DNA of 26,853 bases, from contig CAAFXF010000124.1 in NCBI GenBank assembly GCA_900766895.1, forward strand, positions 1 to 26,853, given 5' to 3'. The notes below the pieces were generated by a model. The model ran no database searches and had not been told where the DNA came from. It saw only the letters and a list, made by a program, of their open reading frames with translations. This stretch comes from Clostridia bacterium (lineage in GTDB: Bacteria; Bacillota; Clostridia; Oscillospirales; Acutalibacteraceae). Shown here one piece after another: positions 6,928 to 15,392 of the stretch (the first letter of the stretch is position 1; every line of letters starts with the position of its first letter). The translations under genes and the position numbers were made by a program.

Positions 6928-7701
6928 TTGAGAATTTTAGCAATAGGCGACGTTGTAGGCTCACAGGGATGTGATTATCTTCGTGACTGCCTGCCAAAAA
7001 TAAAAAGAGAATATCATCCGGATTTTGTTATCGTCAACGGCGAAAACAGTGCCGTAGGTAACGGAATTATTCCAAAAAGCGCACAGCACATTTTTACAAG
7101 CGGCGCAGATGCCATCACGCTTGGCAACCACGCACTGCGCAGGCCTGAAATTGCAGACTACCTTGACGAAAACGAATTTGTCATTCGTCCGTGCAATTAT
7201 CACCGCAGTGCACCCGGCAACGGCTCTGTTATCCTTGAAAGAGGAAAAAGCCGAGTTGCCGTAATTAATCTTCAAGGCACCGTATATCTTGACAATAACA
7301 CAAATCCGTTTGATGCCATTGATGCCGAGATTGAGAAGGTCAAGGCAAACGGCGCAAGCATAATTGTTGTTGATTTTCACGCAGAGGCATCGGGTGAAAA
7401 AAAGGGTATGGGCTTTTACCTTGACGGCAGAGTATCAGCCATATTCGGCACCCACACCCACGTTCAAACAAGCGATGAGCAGATTTTGCCCAACGGCACC
7501 GCATATATTACAGACATAGGCATGACCGGTCCGTATTATTCCGTTTTGGGTGTAACACCGGAGCTTGCCATACAAAAAATGAAAACCAACCTGCCTGTAA
7601 GATTTGAAAATCCCGACGGTCCCTGCACTATGGAGGGCGTCGTTATTGACATTAATGAGTCAAACGGCAGGGCTGAAAATATAGAAAGGTTTAGAGTATG
7701 A
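6928..7701 (+). CDS. ymdB: YmdB-family metallophosphoesterase (cyclic nucleotide phosphodiesterase)
   Basis: 257 aa from TTG 6928, the usual length of this family (about 260). B. subtilis YmdB is a dimetal phosphodiesterase acting on 2',3'-cyclic nucleotides and cAMP and influencing biofilm and motility decisions. Metal ligands visible in order: IGDVVG (Asp), VNGENSA (Asn/Glu), TLGNHAL (Asn/His), VVDFHAEASGEK (Asp/His) and FGTHTHVQTSD (two His), plus the family end ITDIGMTGP. An upstream in-frame TTG at 6832 is rejected because it lies inside the preceding terminator. RILAIGDVVG at the extreme N-terminus matches homologues. The gene overlaps the next by 4 bp (GTATGA), so the two are probably translationally coupled. 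Confidence 0.88.
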   Translation: MRILAIGDVVGSQGCDYLRDCLPKIKREYHPDFVIVNGENSAVGNGIIPKSAQHIFTSGADAITLGNHALRRPEIADYLDENEFVIRPCNYHRSAPGNGSVILERGKSRVAVINLQGTVYLDNNTNPFDAIDAEIEKVKANGASIIVVDFHAEASGEKKGMGFYLDGRVSAIFGTHTHVQTSDEQILPNGTAYITDIGMTGPYYSVLGVTPELAIQKMKTNLPVRFENPDGPCTMEGVVIDINESNGRAENIERFRV

Positions 7702-9185
7702 CCAAAAAGGCATTGGCAATATTATTATCTATTGCAACAGCAATCGCCTTGTTTGGCGGATGCAAAAGAGAGGCGCCGCCGGAGCATCAGCTTGTGGTGC
7801 AAACAACCGCACAGGTTACCGAGGACACCGAGGGCTTCAAAATCAGCTACAGCCAGTCTGATTCGTTAAATCCGTTTGAGTCGGACACGCTGAACAACCA
7901 AACAGCGCAGGACCTTGTGTTTGAACCGTTGTTCAGAATTGATGAAAGCTTTGAGGCAGTTCCGGAAATTGCAAGCTCCTACACATATGAGGATGCCGAC
8001 ACATTAACCGTTACAATAGTGAGCGGTCTGACATTTTCGGACGGATCACCGCTTACCGCAAAAAATGTTGTCAGCTCCTTTAACGAGGCAAAGCAATCTC
8101 CGCGATGGAAAAACAGCCTTGCACCCATATACAGCGCAAGCACCGTGAGCGACACGGTAATCAAATTCAAAATGTCCTACGCAAATCCGTATGCGCATCA
8201 GCTGTTGACATTTTACATTGCAAAGGTTACAGACAACAGCAAATTCCCTATCGGCAGCGGTCGCTATAAGTTTACCGAGGCCGAAGGCAAGCTTTTTGCA
8301 GAAAAAAACGAGCTGTACAAGGAGGAATTTAATCCGAGGTTTACGAAAATACAGCTTGTTAACGTTCCGTCTGCAGAATCAATAAACAACGCAATCAACA
8401 TAGGCAACATCAGCTATGCCTACCGTGACAACCCAAACGACAGTATCACAAGGCTGAAATGCGGTAAAAAGCAGGTAGCCCTTAACAATATGGTTTACTT
8501 AGGACTGCACACATCAATGGGCGCAACATCAAAGCAGGAGGTCAGACGGGCAATATCGCTTGCTGTTGACAGAACAACTCTTGCAAAGAGCGCCTATCAG
8601 GGATATGCAAGACCGGCAACCTCGCTGTTCAATCCCGTGTCGCGTATCGGCAGAGAAACACAGATTTTTGCTAACAACGCCGACATTGCGGCGGCGAAGC
8701 AGGCACTGTCATCGGCAGGATACAGCGACGGTGACATCAAGCTGAAAATCGTTGTAAATCAAAACGAGCAAAGGGTTGCAGTTGCAAAGCTTGTTGAGCG
8801 ACAGCTTGAATCGGTCGGCTTTGATGTAACGGTTAAAAGCTATAACCAAAAGGTATTTAACGATGCATTAAAATACGGCAACTACGACATCTATATCGGT
8901 GAAACAAAAATTCCAAACGATATGCGACTGTCTTCGTTTTTTGACAAAAAGGGCAAAACCGCCTTTGGTATAAATACAGAGTCCCAAACCTCAAGCCTCT
9001 ACCGTGACTATCTTAACGGCAAGGCAGAGCTCGGAAAATTCATTTTAAGCTTTTCGGAGGATATGCCGTTTATTCCCGTTGTTTACCGCAACGGTGTAAT
9101 ATGCTACTCAAAGGCAATGCACGGCGATATGCAGGGAAGCTACGGAAATTTCTTTTCAAATATTGAGGACTGGTATTACAATTAG
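7698..9185 (+). CDS. Extracellular solute-binding lipoprotein, oligopeptide (SBP_bac_5) family
   Basis: A 495-aa secreted lipoprotein: signal peptide MTKKALAILLSIATAIAL, then FGGC with lipidated Cys22. The mature part follows the family-5 ABC binding-protein layout: LNPFESDTLNNQTAQDLVFEPLFRID near the start, LTFSDGSPLTAKNVVSSFNEA (the DG(K/S)PLTAxDV motif), and VRRAISLAVDRTTLAKSAYQGYARPATSLFNP in the hinge region. Such proteins capture peptides or nickel-type ligands for an ABC importer. No permease or ATPase gene is adjacent, so it must use a transporter encoded elsewhere or act as a sensor. It is coupled to ymdB by a 4-bp overlap. Ligand unknown. Confidence 0.85.
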   Translation: MTKKALAILLSIATAIALFGGCKREAPPEHQLVVQTTAQVTEDTEGFKISYSQSDSLNPFESDTLNNQTAQDLVFEPLFRIDESFEAVPEIASSYTYEDADTLTVTIVSGLTFSDGSPLTAKNVVSSFNEAKQSPRWKNSLAPIYSASTVSDTVIKFKMSYANPYAHQLLTFYIAKVTDNSKFPIGSGRYKFTEAEGKLFAEKNELYKEEFNPRFTKIQLVNVPSAESINNAINIGNISYAYRDNPNDSITRLKCGKKQVALNNMVYLGLHTSMGATSKQEVRRAISLAVDRTTLAKSAYQGYARPATSLFNPVSRIGRETQIFANNADIAAAKQALSSAGYSDGDIKLKIVVNQNEQRVAVAKLVERQLESVGFDVTVKSYNQKVFNDALKYGNYDIYIGETKIPNDMRLSSFFDKKGKTAFGINTESQTSSLYRDYLNGKAELGKFILSFSEDMPFIPVVYRNGVICYSKAMHGDMQGSYGNFFSNIEDWYYN

Positions 9186-9197
9186 CAACAATATTCG

Positions 9198-9224
9198 ACA
9201 CATATTTTCGGCTACAATATGTGT
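9198..9224. other. Hairpin in the gap before yloU
   Basis: ACACATATT (9198-9206) and AATATGTGT (9216-9224) pair perfectly around 9 nt, beginning 13 bp past the lipoprotein gene's stop. No T-run follows, so it is a weak terminator at best. No convincing promoter was found in this gap, and the yloU-fakA-recG genes may be read through from upstream. Confidence 0.35.
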
Positions 9225-9266
9225 TAACTTTAATTTAACGGTAGCCGAGAAAGGCAACGGATAATT

Positions 9267-9644
9267 ATGATTAAGTACGAAAATCCAAACGGATATATTG
9301 AAATCACAAATAACTACTTTGCCAAGCTTGTAGGCAATGCCGCACAAAGCTGCTTCGGCGTTACAAGAATGGTTAGTGCAAATACAGTTCAAACAATCAA
9401 AACCGCTATCAAAAACAGAACTCAAAAGGCAGATTTTGACAATTCCAATCAGGGTGTTACAATCAAAAGCGTTAACGGTGCATTGGTTGTTGATTTGTCA
9501 ATCGCTGTTTCATACGGTGTAAACATCAGCGCTATTGCAGACAGCATTGTAAATAAGGTTAGATACACTATTGAAAGCACAACCGACCTCAAGGTATCGG
9601 AGGTTAATGTGCACATCGAAGGTATTGACAACAGCATTAACTGA
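9267..9644 (+). CDS. Asp23/Gls24-family protein (YloU)
   Basis: A 125-aa Asp23/Gls24 (DUF322) protein. GYIEITNNYFAKLVGNAAQSCFGVTRM is the typical start, and GALVVDLSIAVSYGVNISAIADSIVNKVRYTIESTT and LKVSEVNVHIEGI the typical end. The family includes alkaline-shock protein 23 of staphylococci and the YloU/YqhY pair of Bacillus, linked to envelope stress and to fatty-acid or acetyl-CoA carboxylase control. It is 17 bp upstream of fakA, the conserved Firmicute order. No lysine/arginine-rich tail or membrane segment is seen. The ribosome binding site is weak (ACGG at 6 nt). Confidence 0.85.
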   Translation: MIKYENPNGYIEITNNYFAKLVGNAAQSCFGVTRMVSANTVQTIKTAIKNRTQKADFDNSNQGVTIKSVNGALVVDLSIAVSYGVNISAIADSIVNKVRYTIESTTDLKVSEVNVHIEGIDNSIN

Positions 9645-9661
9645 TTGCGGAGGACTACTTA

Positions 9662-11284
9662 ATGATTACAGGACAGATGTTTCGAGACGGAGTAATATCC
9701 GCGGCAAACAATATTGCAAACAGCAAACAGGCTGTTGATGCACTTAATATTTTTCCCGTTCCGGACGGCGACACAGGCACAAATATGTCTATGACCATTG
9801 CCTCTGCCTCCGACGACATAAAGGATATGCCGGACAACAGCACCATCGGTGATGTTTCAAAAAGGGTTGCATCTGCACTTTTAAGAGGTGCAAGAGGAAA
9901 CTCCGGTGTTATTCTTTCGCTCATATTCCGTGGCTTTTCAAAGGCGTTTAAGGGTGTTGAGCAGGCAGACGGCGATGATGTTGCAAGAGCCTTTCGTATG
10001 GGCAGTGACGCGGCATACAAGGCAGTTATGAAGCCTACCGAGGGTACAATTCTTACAGTTGTAAGATGTGCTGCCGAGGCAGCCGAGGAAATGGCAAAAA
10101 TTAACAACGAAACCCTTGAGGTTTGCACAGCCGCACTTGAGGCAGCCAAGGAAGCGCTTGCAAAAACTCCCGAAATGCTCCCCGTTCTCAAGCAGGCAGG
10201 AGTTGTTGACGCAGGCGGTCAGGGATTTTTACTTATACTTGAGGGTATGAAATCCGTAATTATTCACAATGCTATTGTCAGCCCTGTCGGTGAGGAGGCT
10301 ATACCGAGCAAAAAGGCGGGTAGTGCCGAGCAGGCAGAGGTTGGCTACGACTGTGCATTTATTATCCAAAAGGAGCGCGGTGCAAAGGAAAACGACGCTA
10401 TTAAGCTTCGTGCTTTCCTTGAGGCTATCGGTAACGGCGTTGAGGTTAACGAGGACGGCAACAAAATATCTGTAAAGGTTGTCAGCGAACAGCTTGGAAG
10501 TATTATTCAAACAGCAGTTAAATACGGTCAGCTTTTTGACATAAGCATCAAAAATCTTGCCGAGCCGAATGGCGAAGCCGACAAGGCAGAGGACGAGCCT
10601 AAAATTGCCGAGCCTGAAAATGACTACGGCTTTGTATCGGTTTGTGCCGGTGAGGGCTTAACGGAATTGTTCAGTGACCTTGGTGCAGATGTTGTTGTCA
10701 GCGGCGGTCAAACAATGAACCCGTCAACCGATGACCTTATCAACGCTGTGCTTGCGGTTCCGGCAAAGATTGTATACGTTTTGCCAAACAACAAAAACAT
10801 CATTATGGCGGCACAAATGGCAAGGGACAGTGTAACCGACCGTGAGGTAATTGTGCTTGAAACAAAAACTATTCCACAGGGAATTTCCGCTATGCTTGCA
10901 TTTGACGAAACCGTAGACAAGCAGGAAAATCTTGACGCTATGCTTGCTATGGCAGGCAGTGTGCAAACTGCCAGCGTAACCTTTGCCGCAAGGGACAGCG
11001 AGGTTGACGGCAAGCCTATTAAGGAAGGTCAGATTATGGGCCTTTGCAACGGTGCGATAAAATTCATCGGTGAAAACAGAGAGGAGATTGCCTTTAACGC
11101 AACTGCCGAATTGTTTAACCCCGATGAAAACAACCTTGTAACCCTTATCTACGGTGAGGACACAACCGAGGAGGAGGCACAAAGAGTTGAGGAAATGCTC
11201 AACGAAAAATTTGCCTCCGACATTGAGGTTAGCATAGTAAACGGCGGTCAGCCTGTGTATTACTACATTATTTCGGTGGAATAA
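9662..11284 (+). CDS. fakA: Fatty acid kinase ATP-binding subunit (DAK2 domain, YloV/FakA)
   Basis: A 540-aa protein with an N-terminal DAK2 (dihydroxyacetone-kinase L) domain followed by the FakA middle and C-terminal domains. IFPVPDGDTGTNMSMT (residues 30-44) carries the Mg-ATP-coordinating Asp35 and Asp37, and LLRGARGNSGVILSLIFRGF follows. With a FakB (DegV-like) acyl-carrier it phosphorylates exogenous fatty acids for phospholipid synthesis. No fakB is in the window. GGAGG lies 10 nt before the start. A Glu/Asp-rich linker around residues 301-320 separates the two halves. recG begins 1 bp after the stop, so this is an operon. Confidence 0.88.
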   Translation: MITGQMFRDGVISAANNIANSKQAVDALNIFPVPDGDTGTNMSMTIASASDDIKDMPDNSTIGDVSKRVASALLRGARGNSGVILSLIFRGFSKAFKGVEQADGDDVARAFRMGSDAAYKAVMKPTEGTILTVVRCAAEAAEEMAKINNETLEVCTAALEAAKEALAKTPEMLPVLKQAGVVDAGGQGFLLILEGMKSVIIHNAIVSPVGEEAIPSKKAGSAEQAEVGYDCAFIIQKERGAKENDAIKLRAFLEAIGNGVEVNEDGNKISVKVVSEQLGSIIQTAVKYGQLFDISIKNLAEPNGEADKAEDEPKIAEPENDYGFVSVCAGEGLTELFSDLGADVVVSGGQTMNPSTDDLINAVLAVPAKIVYVLPNNKNIIMAAQMARDSVTDREVIVLETKTIPQGISAMLAFDETVDKQENLDAMLAMAGSVQTASVTFAARDSEVDGKPIKEGQIMGLCNGAIKFIGENREEIAFNATAELFNPDENNLVTLIYGEDTTEEEAQRVEEMLNEKFASDIEVSIVNGGQPVYYYIISVE

Positions 11285-11285
11285 T

Positions 11286-13304
11286 ATGAATTTTGATGAA
11301 TACAGTATTCAGTTCATAAAAGGTGTAGGAGATAAACGAGCCCAACTTTTTCACAAGTTGGGCGTTTACACTTTACAGGATCTTATTCATTATTATCCGC
11401 GAAAATATATTGATTGGAGCAAAACTCTGTCTGTTAAGGAGGCGGAGCCGGGCGAGCCCGCCTTTATTAAAGCAACTATGATTACTCCTGTTAAGGAGGC
11501 AAAAATCCGCAAGGGGTTAACCCTTTATAAATGCAATTTCTCTGACGGCGAGGTTGTTATTCACGTTACAATTTTCAATAACGAATATCTTGCAAAATCA
11601 CTTCGCACGTTTGATGACTACATCCTGTACGGCAAGGTGGACAAGACCTTTACCGAGGCTTCAATGAGCTCTCCGCAAATTGAAAGAGTAGAAAATGCCC
11701 AGGGCATACACCCCATTTATCCCACAACAAACGGACTGTCATCAAAGATTATAGAAAAGGTTGTGTCAGAGGGACTGAAAAAAGCAGAGCAAATACCCGA
11801 AAGTCTGCCGGAATACATTATGCAGGAATACGGATTATGCTCGCTTGATTTTGCAATAAGGCAAATTCACTTTCCAACCAAGGAAGAAAACATACAAAAA
11901 GCGCGCAAGCGTTTAATATTTGAGGAGCTGTTGACTCTTCAGCTCGGGCTGATGATGCTTAAGGGTGCAAGAACGGTACAAAATATGCAAAAAATCCGCA
12001 CCGACTACACAGATGAATTTTACTCCCTGCTGCCCTTTGAGCCTACCGACGCGCAAAAAAGAGCCGTTGCGGACTGCATAGGCGACCTTATGGGCGACAA
12101 ACAAATGAACAGGCTTGTTCAGGGAGATGTCGGCTCGGGCAAAACTGCGGTTGCAGGTGCGGTTATATACAGCATAATCAAAAACGGCTATCAGGCGGCG
12201 ATGATGGCGCCTACGGAAATACTTGCCGTTCAGCATTACGAAAGCTTTTGCAGGCTGTTTAAGGATGTAGATGTGAGGGTTGCTCTCCTCACCGGCTCAA
12301 CAAAGGCAACGGAAAAAAGAGAAATCAAGCGTCGTCTGCTTGACGGTGAGATAGATTTAATTGTCGGCACACACGCCCTTATACAAAACGATGTTGAGTT
12401 CAAAAGGCTTGGCTTGGTTTGTACAGATGAGCAACACAGATTTGGCGTTGAACAACGCTCAAACCTTGCAATGAAGGGCAATAATCCCCACCTTCTCGTT
12501 ATGTCTGCAACACCTATACCGCGCACAATGGGGCTGATAATATACGGTGATTTGGACATCAGTATTCTTGACGAGCTTCCGCCGGGCAGGCAGGAAATTC
12601 GTACTGATTTGGTAACAACCGATTATCACCCAAGGATATACAAATTTATCAAAAACGCAATTGACAACGGAAATCAGGCATACATTGTTTGCCCTCTTGT
12701 TGATGATAACGAAAGCGACTTAATCTCTGCAAAGGAATATGCCGAGGAGCTTTCAACAAAGGTATTTGACGGATACAGCCTTGCCCTGCTTCACGGAAAA
12801 ATGAAGCCAAAGGAAAAGGAACGTGTTATGGAGCGTTTTGCAAACGGTGAGGTACAAATTCTCGTATCCACCACGGTTGTTGAGGTTGGCGTTGATGTAC
12901 CGAATGCAACCGTTATGCTTATTGAAAACGCAGACAGGTTTGGGCTGTCGCAGCTTCATCAGCTGCGTGGAAGAGTAGGCAGAGGCAAGGATAAAAGCTT
13001 TTGCATCCTTGTTTCAGACAACAAATCAGAAGCCAGCGTTGAGCGACTTAAGATTATGAAATCCACCTCCGACGGCTTCAAAATTGCAGACTACGATTTG
13101 AAAAGCAGGGGTCCGGGTGACTTTTTCGGTACCCGTCAGCACGGTCTGCCAAAGCTTAAAATTGCCGATATGCTTGAGGATACAGGCACTCTTACTCAAT
13201 GTCAGGAATGTGCAAGGCTTATACTCCACGATGATCCGCGTCTTGACAGCTTTCCTGTGCTTTGCAATCAAATTTCTAATATGTTCAGAAGGTCGAATTA
13301 CTAA
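11286..13304 (+). CDS. recG: ATP-dependent DNA helicase RecG
   Basis: 672 aa, full length for RecG, which remodels stalled forks and Holliday junctions. The N-terminal wedge/OB domain opens with the helix-hairpin-helix-like IQFIKGVGDKRAQLFHKLGV. Helicase motifs: Walker A GDVGSGKT (280-287), MAPTEILAVQH (Ia), DEQH (381-384, motif II), MSATPIPRT (III), ILVSTTVVEVGVDVP (V) and QLRGRVGRG (VI). SRGPGDFFGTRQHGLP is the RecG C-terminal motif. The start overlaps the GGTGG region at the end of fakA. It overlaps the next gene by one base (TAATG). Confidence 0.95.
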   Translation: MNFDEYSIQFIKGVGDKRAQLFHKLGVYTLQDLIHYYPRKYIDWSKTLSVKEAEPGEPAFIKATMITPVKEAKIRKGLTLYKCNFSDGEVVIHVTIFNNEYLAKSLRTFDDYILYGKVDKTFTEASMSSPQIERVENAQGIHPIYPTTNGLSSKIIEKVVSEGLKKAEQIPESLPEYIMQEYGLCSLDFAIRQIHFPTKEENIQKARKRLIFEELLTLQLGLMMLKGARTVQNMQKIRTDYTDEFYSLLPFEPTDAQKRAVADCIGDLMGDKQMNRLVQGDVGSGKTAVAGAVIYSIIKNGYQAAMMAPTEILAVQHYESFCRLFKDVDVRVALLTGSTKATEKREIKRRLLDGEIDLIVGTHALIQNDVEFKRLGLVCTDEQHRFGVEQRSNLAMKGNNPHLLVMSATPIPRTMGLIIYGDLDISILDELPPGRQEIRTDLVTTDYHPRIYKFIKNAIDNGNQAYIVCPLVDDNESDLISAKEYAEELSTKVFDGYSLALLHGKMKPKEKERVMERFANGEVQILVSTTVVEVGVDVPNATVMLIENADRFGLSQLHQLRGRVGRGKDKSFCILVSDNKSEASVERLKIMKSTSDGFKIADYDLKSRGPGDFFGTRQHGLPKLKIADMLEDTGTLTQCQECARLILHDDPRLDSFPVLCNQISNMFRRSNY

Positions 13305-13969
13305 TGGAATACAAATACGAACTGCATACCCATACCGGACCTGTCAGCCAATGCGGTAGGGTTGCGCCAAAGGAAATATTGAGAATGTATATGGACAAGG
13401 GGTACAGCGGTATTGTACTCACTGACCATTACAGTCCCCTTACCTTTTACAATCACAACTACTTCGCCCCGCAAAAAAAGATTGACTTTTATTTGCAGTC
13501 ATACAGAGAAATGAAAAAAATCACTCCGTCGGATTTTACCGTTATGCTCGGTGTGGAGCTCAGGCACTACGGCACGGCAAACGATTATCTTGTATACGGA
13601 GTTGACGAGCAATGGCTGACCGAACAAGGCAATCTTTTAGCTGTGTGGGAAAAGGAAATGTATAGGCTTATGCACAGTGAGGGCTACCTCGTTTATCAGG
13701 CTCATCCGTTTAGACCCGGCATAAGAAGGTGCAACCTTGATTACATAGACGGTGTTGAGATATACAACGGTAAAACTCCAAAGGAGTCTAACGAAAAGGC
13801 AGAGGCTTGGGCAAGGGAAAACGGCAAGCTTATGGTGTCGGGCTCTGATTTTCACAAACCTTCCCACTTGGCAAGGGGCGGAATAATCACTCAAAGCCCT
13901 ATCCGCAACAATGCCGATTTGCTTGACACTTTGAGGTCTATGAATTTTGAAATGATTAAAACCTATTAA
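13304..13969 (+). CDS. PHP-domain metal-dependent phosphoesterase
   Basis: A 221-aa protein of the PHP superfamily. Metal-binding motifs are all visible: ELHTHTG (His8, His10) at the N-terminus, VLTDHYS, MLGVELR, VYQAHPFRP and the final SGSDFHKPSH. Single-domain PHP proteins hydrolyse phosphate esters or mononucleotides; the exact substrate cannot be read from sequence. It starts one base inside the recG stop codon, so translation is probably coupled, but a role in DNA repair would be speculation. No clear hairpin terminator follows. Confidence 0.85.
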   Translation: MEYKYELHTHTGPVSQCGRVAPKEILRMYMDKGYSGIVLTDHYSPLTFYNHNYFAPQKKIDFYLQSYREMKKITPSDFTVMLGVELRHYGTANDYLVYGVDEQWLTEQGNLLAVWEKEMYRLMHSEGYLVYQAHPFRPGIRRCNLDYIDGVEIYNGKTPKESNEKAEAWARENGKLMVSGSDFHKPSHLARGGIITQSPIRNNADLLDTLRSMNFEMIKTY

Positions 13970-14004
13970 TAATCTGTACCTTAAAAAATTCTCTTTTTTA
14001 CATC

Positions 14005-14041
14005 TTTTTTAATGGTTAAATATGGGATATAATTCAACCAT
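14005..14041 (+). promoter_or_regulatory. Promoter/operator candidate for the ECF S component
   Basis: A TATAAT (14028-14033) with only a poor T-rich -35. The -10 box is flanked by the inverted repeat ATGGTT (14012-14017) / AACCAT (14036-14041), possibly a regulator site. No known riboswitch motif was recognised in this 95-bp gap. Confidence 0.35.
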
Positions 14042-14064
14042 AGGCAATAAAAGGAGGATTTTTT

Positions 14065-14577
14065 ATGGAAAAGACAACGCAAAATAAGGTAAAACGCATT
14101 TGCATTACGGGACTTATGGCGGCTCTCATTGCAGTTGCAACCGCATTTATCAAAATGCCGACAGGCATCAACTCAGGCTATCTCCACTTTGGTGACAGTA
14201 TGATTTATTTGGCAGGCTGTCTGCTCGGACCTTGGGCATCACTTGCTGCGGCAATCGGCGGTGGAATTGCAGACGTTCTTGCCGGTGCTCCGCAATGGGC
14301 TATACCTACGGCGATCATCAAGGCTGTTAACGCTGTGCCGTTTATCATCGTTGCAAGAAACAGCAAAAAAATAATTACAAAATGGTCTGTTTTGATGACG
14401 ATTGTATCGGGCTTGTGGACTGTCGGAGGCTACCTTGTAGCAGAGGGTATTCTTTACTCCTTCCCGACAGCATTAACATCTGTTCCGTTTTCTATTGTAC
14501 AGGCAGTAGGCTCCGCAATTATATTTGTAATTGTTGGCTTGGTGCTTGACAAAATTAAAATTCAAAAGTACATATAA
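14065..14577 (+). CDS. ECF transporter S component (substrate unassigned)
   Basis: A 170-aa integral membrane protein with about five or six hydrophobic segments. Its pattern, GINSGYLHFGDSMIYLAGCLLGPWAS followed by AAAIGGGIADVLAG and PTAIIKAVNAVPF, is that of S components of energy-coupling-factor vitamin importers: a Gly-His-x-Gly-Asp loop and a small-residue helix for docking with EcfT. S components bind vitamins or precursors such as thiamin, riboflavin or hydroxymethylpyrimidine. The EcfA/A'/T module is not nearby, as is usual for shared (group II) systems. The start is fixed by AGGAGG 7-9 nt upstream. Substrate cannot be assigned. Confidence 0.8.
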   Translation: MEKTTQNKVKRICITGLMAALIAVATAFIKMPTGINSGYLHFGDSMIYLAGCLLGPWASLAAAIGGGIADVLAGAPQWAIPTAIIKAVNAVPFIIVARNSKKIITKWSVLMTIVSGLWTVGGYLVAEGILYSFPTALTSVPFSIVQAVGSAIIFVIVGLVLDKIKIQKYI

Positions 14578-14588
14578 CGAAAAATGCA

Positions 14589-14623
14589 AAAAGCAGGCTT
14601 CACTCAATGTGAAGTCTGCTTTT
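14589..14623. terminator. Bidirectional terminator between ECF S gene and sigma-like operon
   Basis: A 15-bp stem with one G-U pair (14589-14603 with 14609-14623) around TCAAT. The arms begin AAAA and end TTTT, so it can stop both the plus-strand gene and the minus-strand operon. Confidence 0.8.
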
Positions 14624-14656
14624 ATACTATGTGTCAAATGTCTGTTGTCTTACATA

Positions 14657-14755
14657 TTATAATTCGAAAGATAACAGGCAAGCCCGACCTGACAGTGCAT
14701 TAATACTGCCCTTTGAATAGCTGTCAACGTCCGCCTGATGACATATATCTATCAC
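14657..14755 (-). CDS. Possible 32-aa peptide, third gene of the sigma-like operon
   Basis: A GTG (14753-14755) overlaps the stop codon of the sigma-like gene as GTGA and opens 32 codons (VIDICHQADVDSYSKGSINA, then LSGRACLLSFEL) ending in TAA at 14657. A 4-base start/stop overlap is a common sign of a translated downstream gene. There are two cysteines, no signal peptide and no membrane segment. I do not recognise the sequence. It could equally be chance reading of a 3' UTR, and the overlap is the only positive evidence. Confidence 0.3.
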   Translation of the reverse strand: MIDICHQADVDSYSKGSINALSGRACLLSFEL

Positions 14756-15081
14756 ATTTGATTTGACAGCCTGTCGTATTCATCAATCGCCTTTGACAAC
14801 GCTATGTAGCAATAGCCCAGCTGATTGTTCATTTTGTCCTTTGCGGTTGAGATGTGCCTTGACACCGTAGGCTGTGAAAGCTTAAGCAGGCTTGCAATTT
14901 CTGTTTGAGTTTTGTTGTTTTCGTATTTATACCTAAAGCACAGGCTTTGCATGGGAGTCAGCTCCTCCTGCATAATTATAGGCATTATTGTTGAAAAAGC
15001 CTTCTTCTTTGCCCGTTCCTTATCTAACGATTCAGAATCAAAATAACTTTTGGTGTAATAATTATCAATAAAATCTATCAT
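14752..15081 (-). CDS. Sigma-70 region-4-like HTH protein
   Basis: A 109-aa protein whose residues about 40-85 (LTPMQSLCFRYKYENNKTQTEIASLLKLSQPTVSRHISTAKDKM) form a sigma-70 region-4 helix-turn-helix, the part that reads -35 elements. Region 2, which melts DNA and contacts the -10, is absent. It is therefore not a complete sigma factor; small proteins of this kind occur on phages and integrative elements as activators or autonomous regulators. The start overlaps the upstream 74-aa gene by 17 bp, so translation is coupled. The operon promoter is at 15393-15421. HTH assignment is good, target genes unknown. Confidence 0.7.
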   Translation of the reverse strand: MIDFIDNYYTKSYFDSESLDKERAKKKAFSTIMPIIMQEELTPMQSLCFRYKYENNKTQTEIASLLKLSQPTVSRHISTAKDKMNNQLGYCYIALSKAIDEYDRLSNQM

Positions 15082-15289
15082 TGTTTACGTCCTCCTCATA
15101 GTATCCGAAAAGCATTGATGCCGTGCGTCTGCACTCGCACGCCATATCGTAATATATCTTTATTTTTCGTCTTAAGATGACAAGGTCCTCGCCGCGATAA
15201 ACACTTAATAACGGCTTCATTGCGTCGAGCCTTGTGCTAAGTGCCTTGTACTGATTTTCATATTCCTGTGCCAATTCTGTTATTGTCAT
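15065..15289 (-). CDS. Small helical protein upstream of the sigma-like gene
   Basis: 74 aa from ATG 15289, chosen because AGGA lies 8 nt upstream; an ATG three codons earlier would overlap that site. The sequence (MTITELAQEYENQYKALSTR, then LDAMKPLLSVYRGEDLVILR and YYDMACECRRTASMLFGYYEED) looks all-helical with heptad-like spacing in the first half. There is no signal or membrane segment. I do not recognise a family. Pairing with a region-4-like protein suggests a partner or anti-sigma-like role, but that rests on context only. Confidence 0.6.
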   Translation of the reverse strand: MTITELAQEYENQYKALSTRLDAMKPLLSVYRGEDLVILRRKIKIYYDMACECRRTASMLFGYYEEDVNNDRFY

Positions 15290-15343
15290 ACTTATCATCC
15301 TTTCTATTAGATTGAATCGGCTTGAGTGGTTGACCGATTTGAG

Positions 15344-15379
15344 CAACAATCGTTTTCGAACTTATGTACGAAATTGTTG
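15344..15379. promoter_or_regulatory. LexA-box-like palindrome / leader hairpin of the sigma-like operon
   Basis: TTTCGAAC-TTAT-GTACGAAA (15354-15373) is a palindrome with one mismatched pair. It matches the Gram-positive LexA (DinR) box CGAAC-N4-GTTCG at all but one outer-arm position. The flanks CAACAA (15344-15349) and TTGTTG (15374-15379) also pair, so the region can fold as a hairpin in the operon's leader. LexA binding is inference. Confidence 0.4.
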
Positions 15380-15392
15380 CTGTCTACTGCAT

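Noticed and set aside
6832..6930. N-terminal extension of ymdB from TTG 6832
   Set aside because: The extension begins inside the terminator of the previous gene and lies upstream of the promoter. Homologues start at the RILAIGD motif.
9194..9218. A promoter for yloU with TACAAT at 9213-9218
   Set aside because: No -35 element at a usable distance; the spacing to the nearest TCGACA is about 12 bp.
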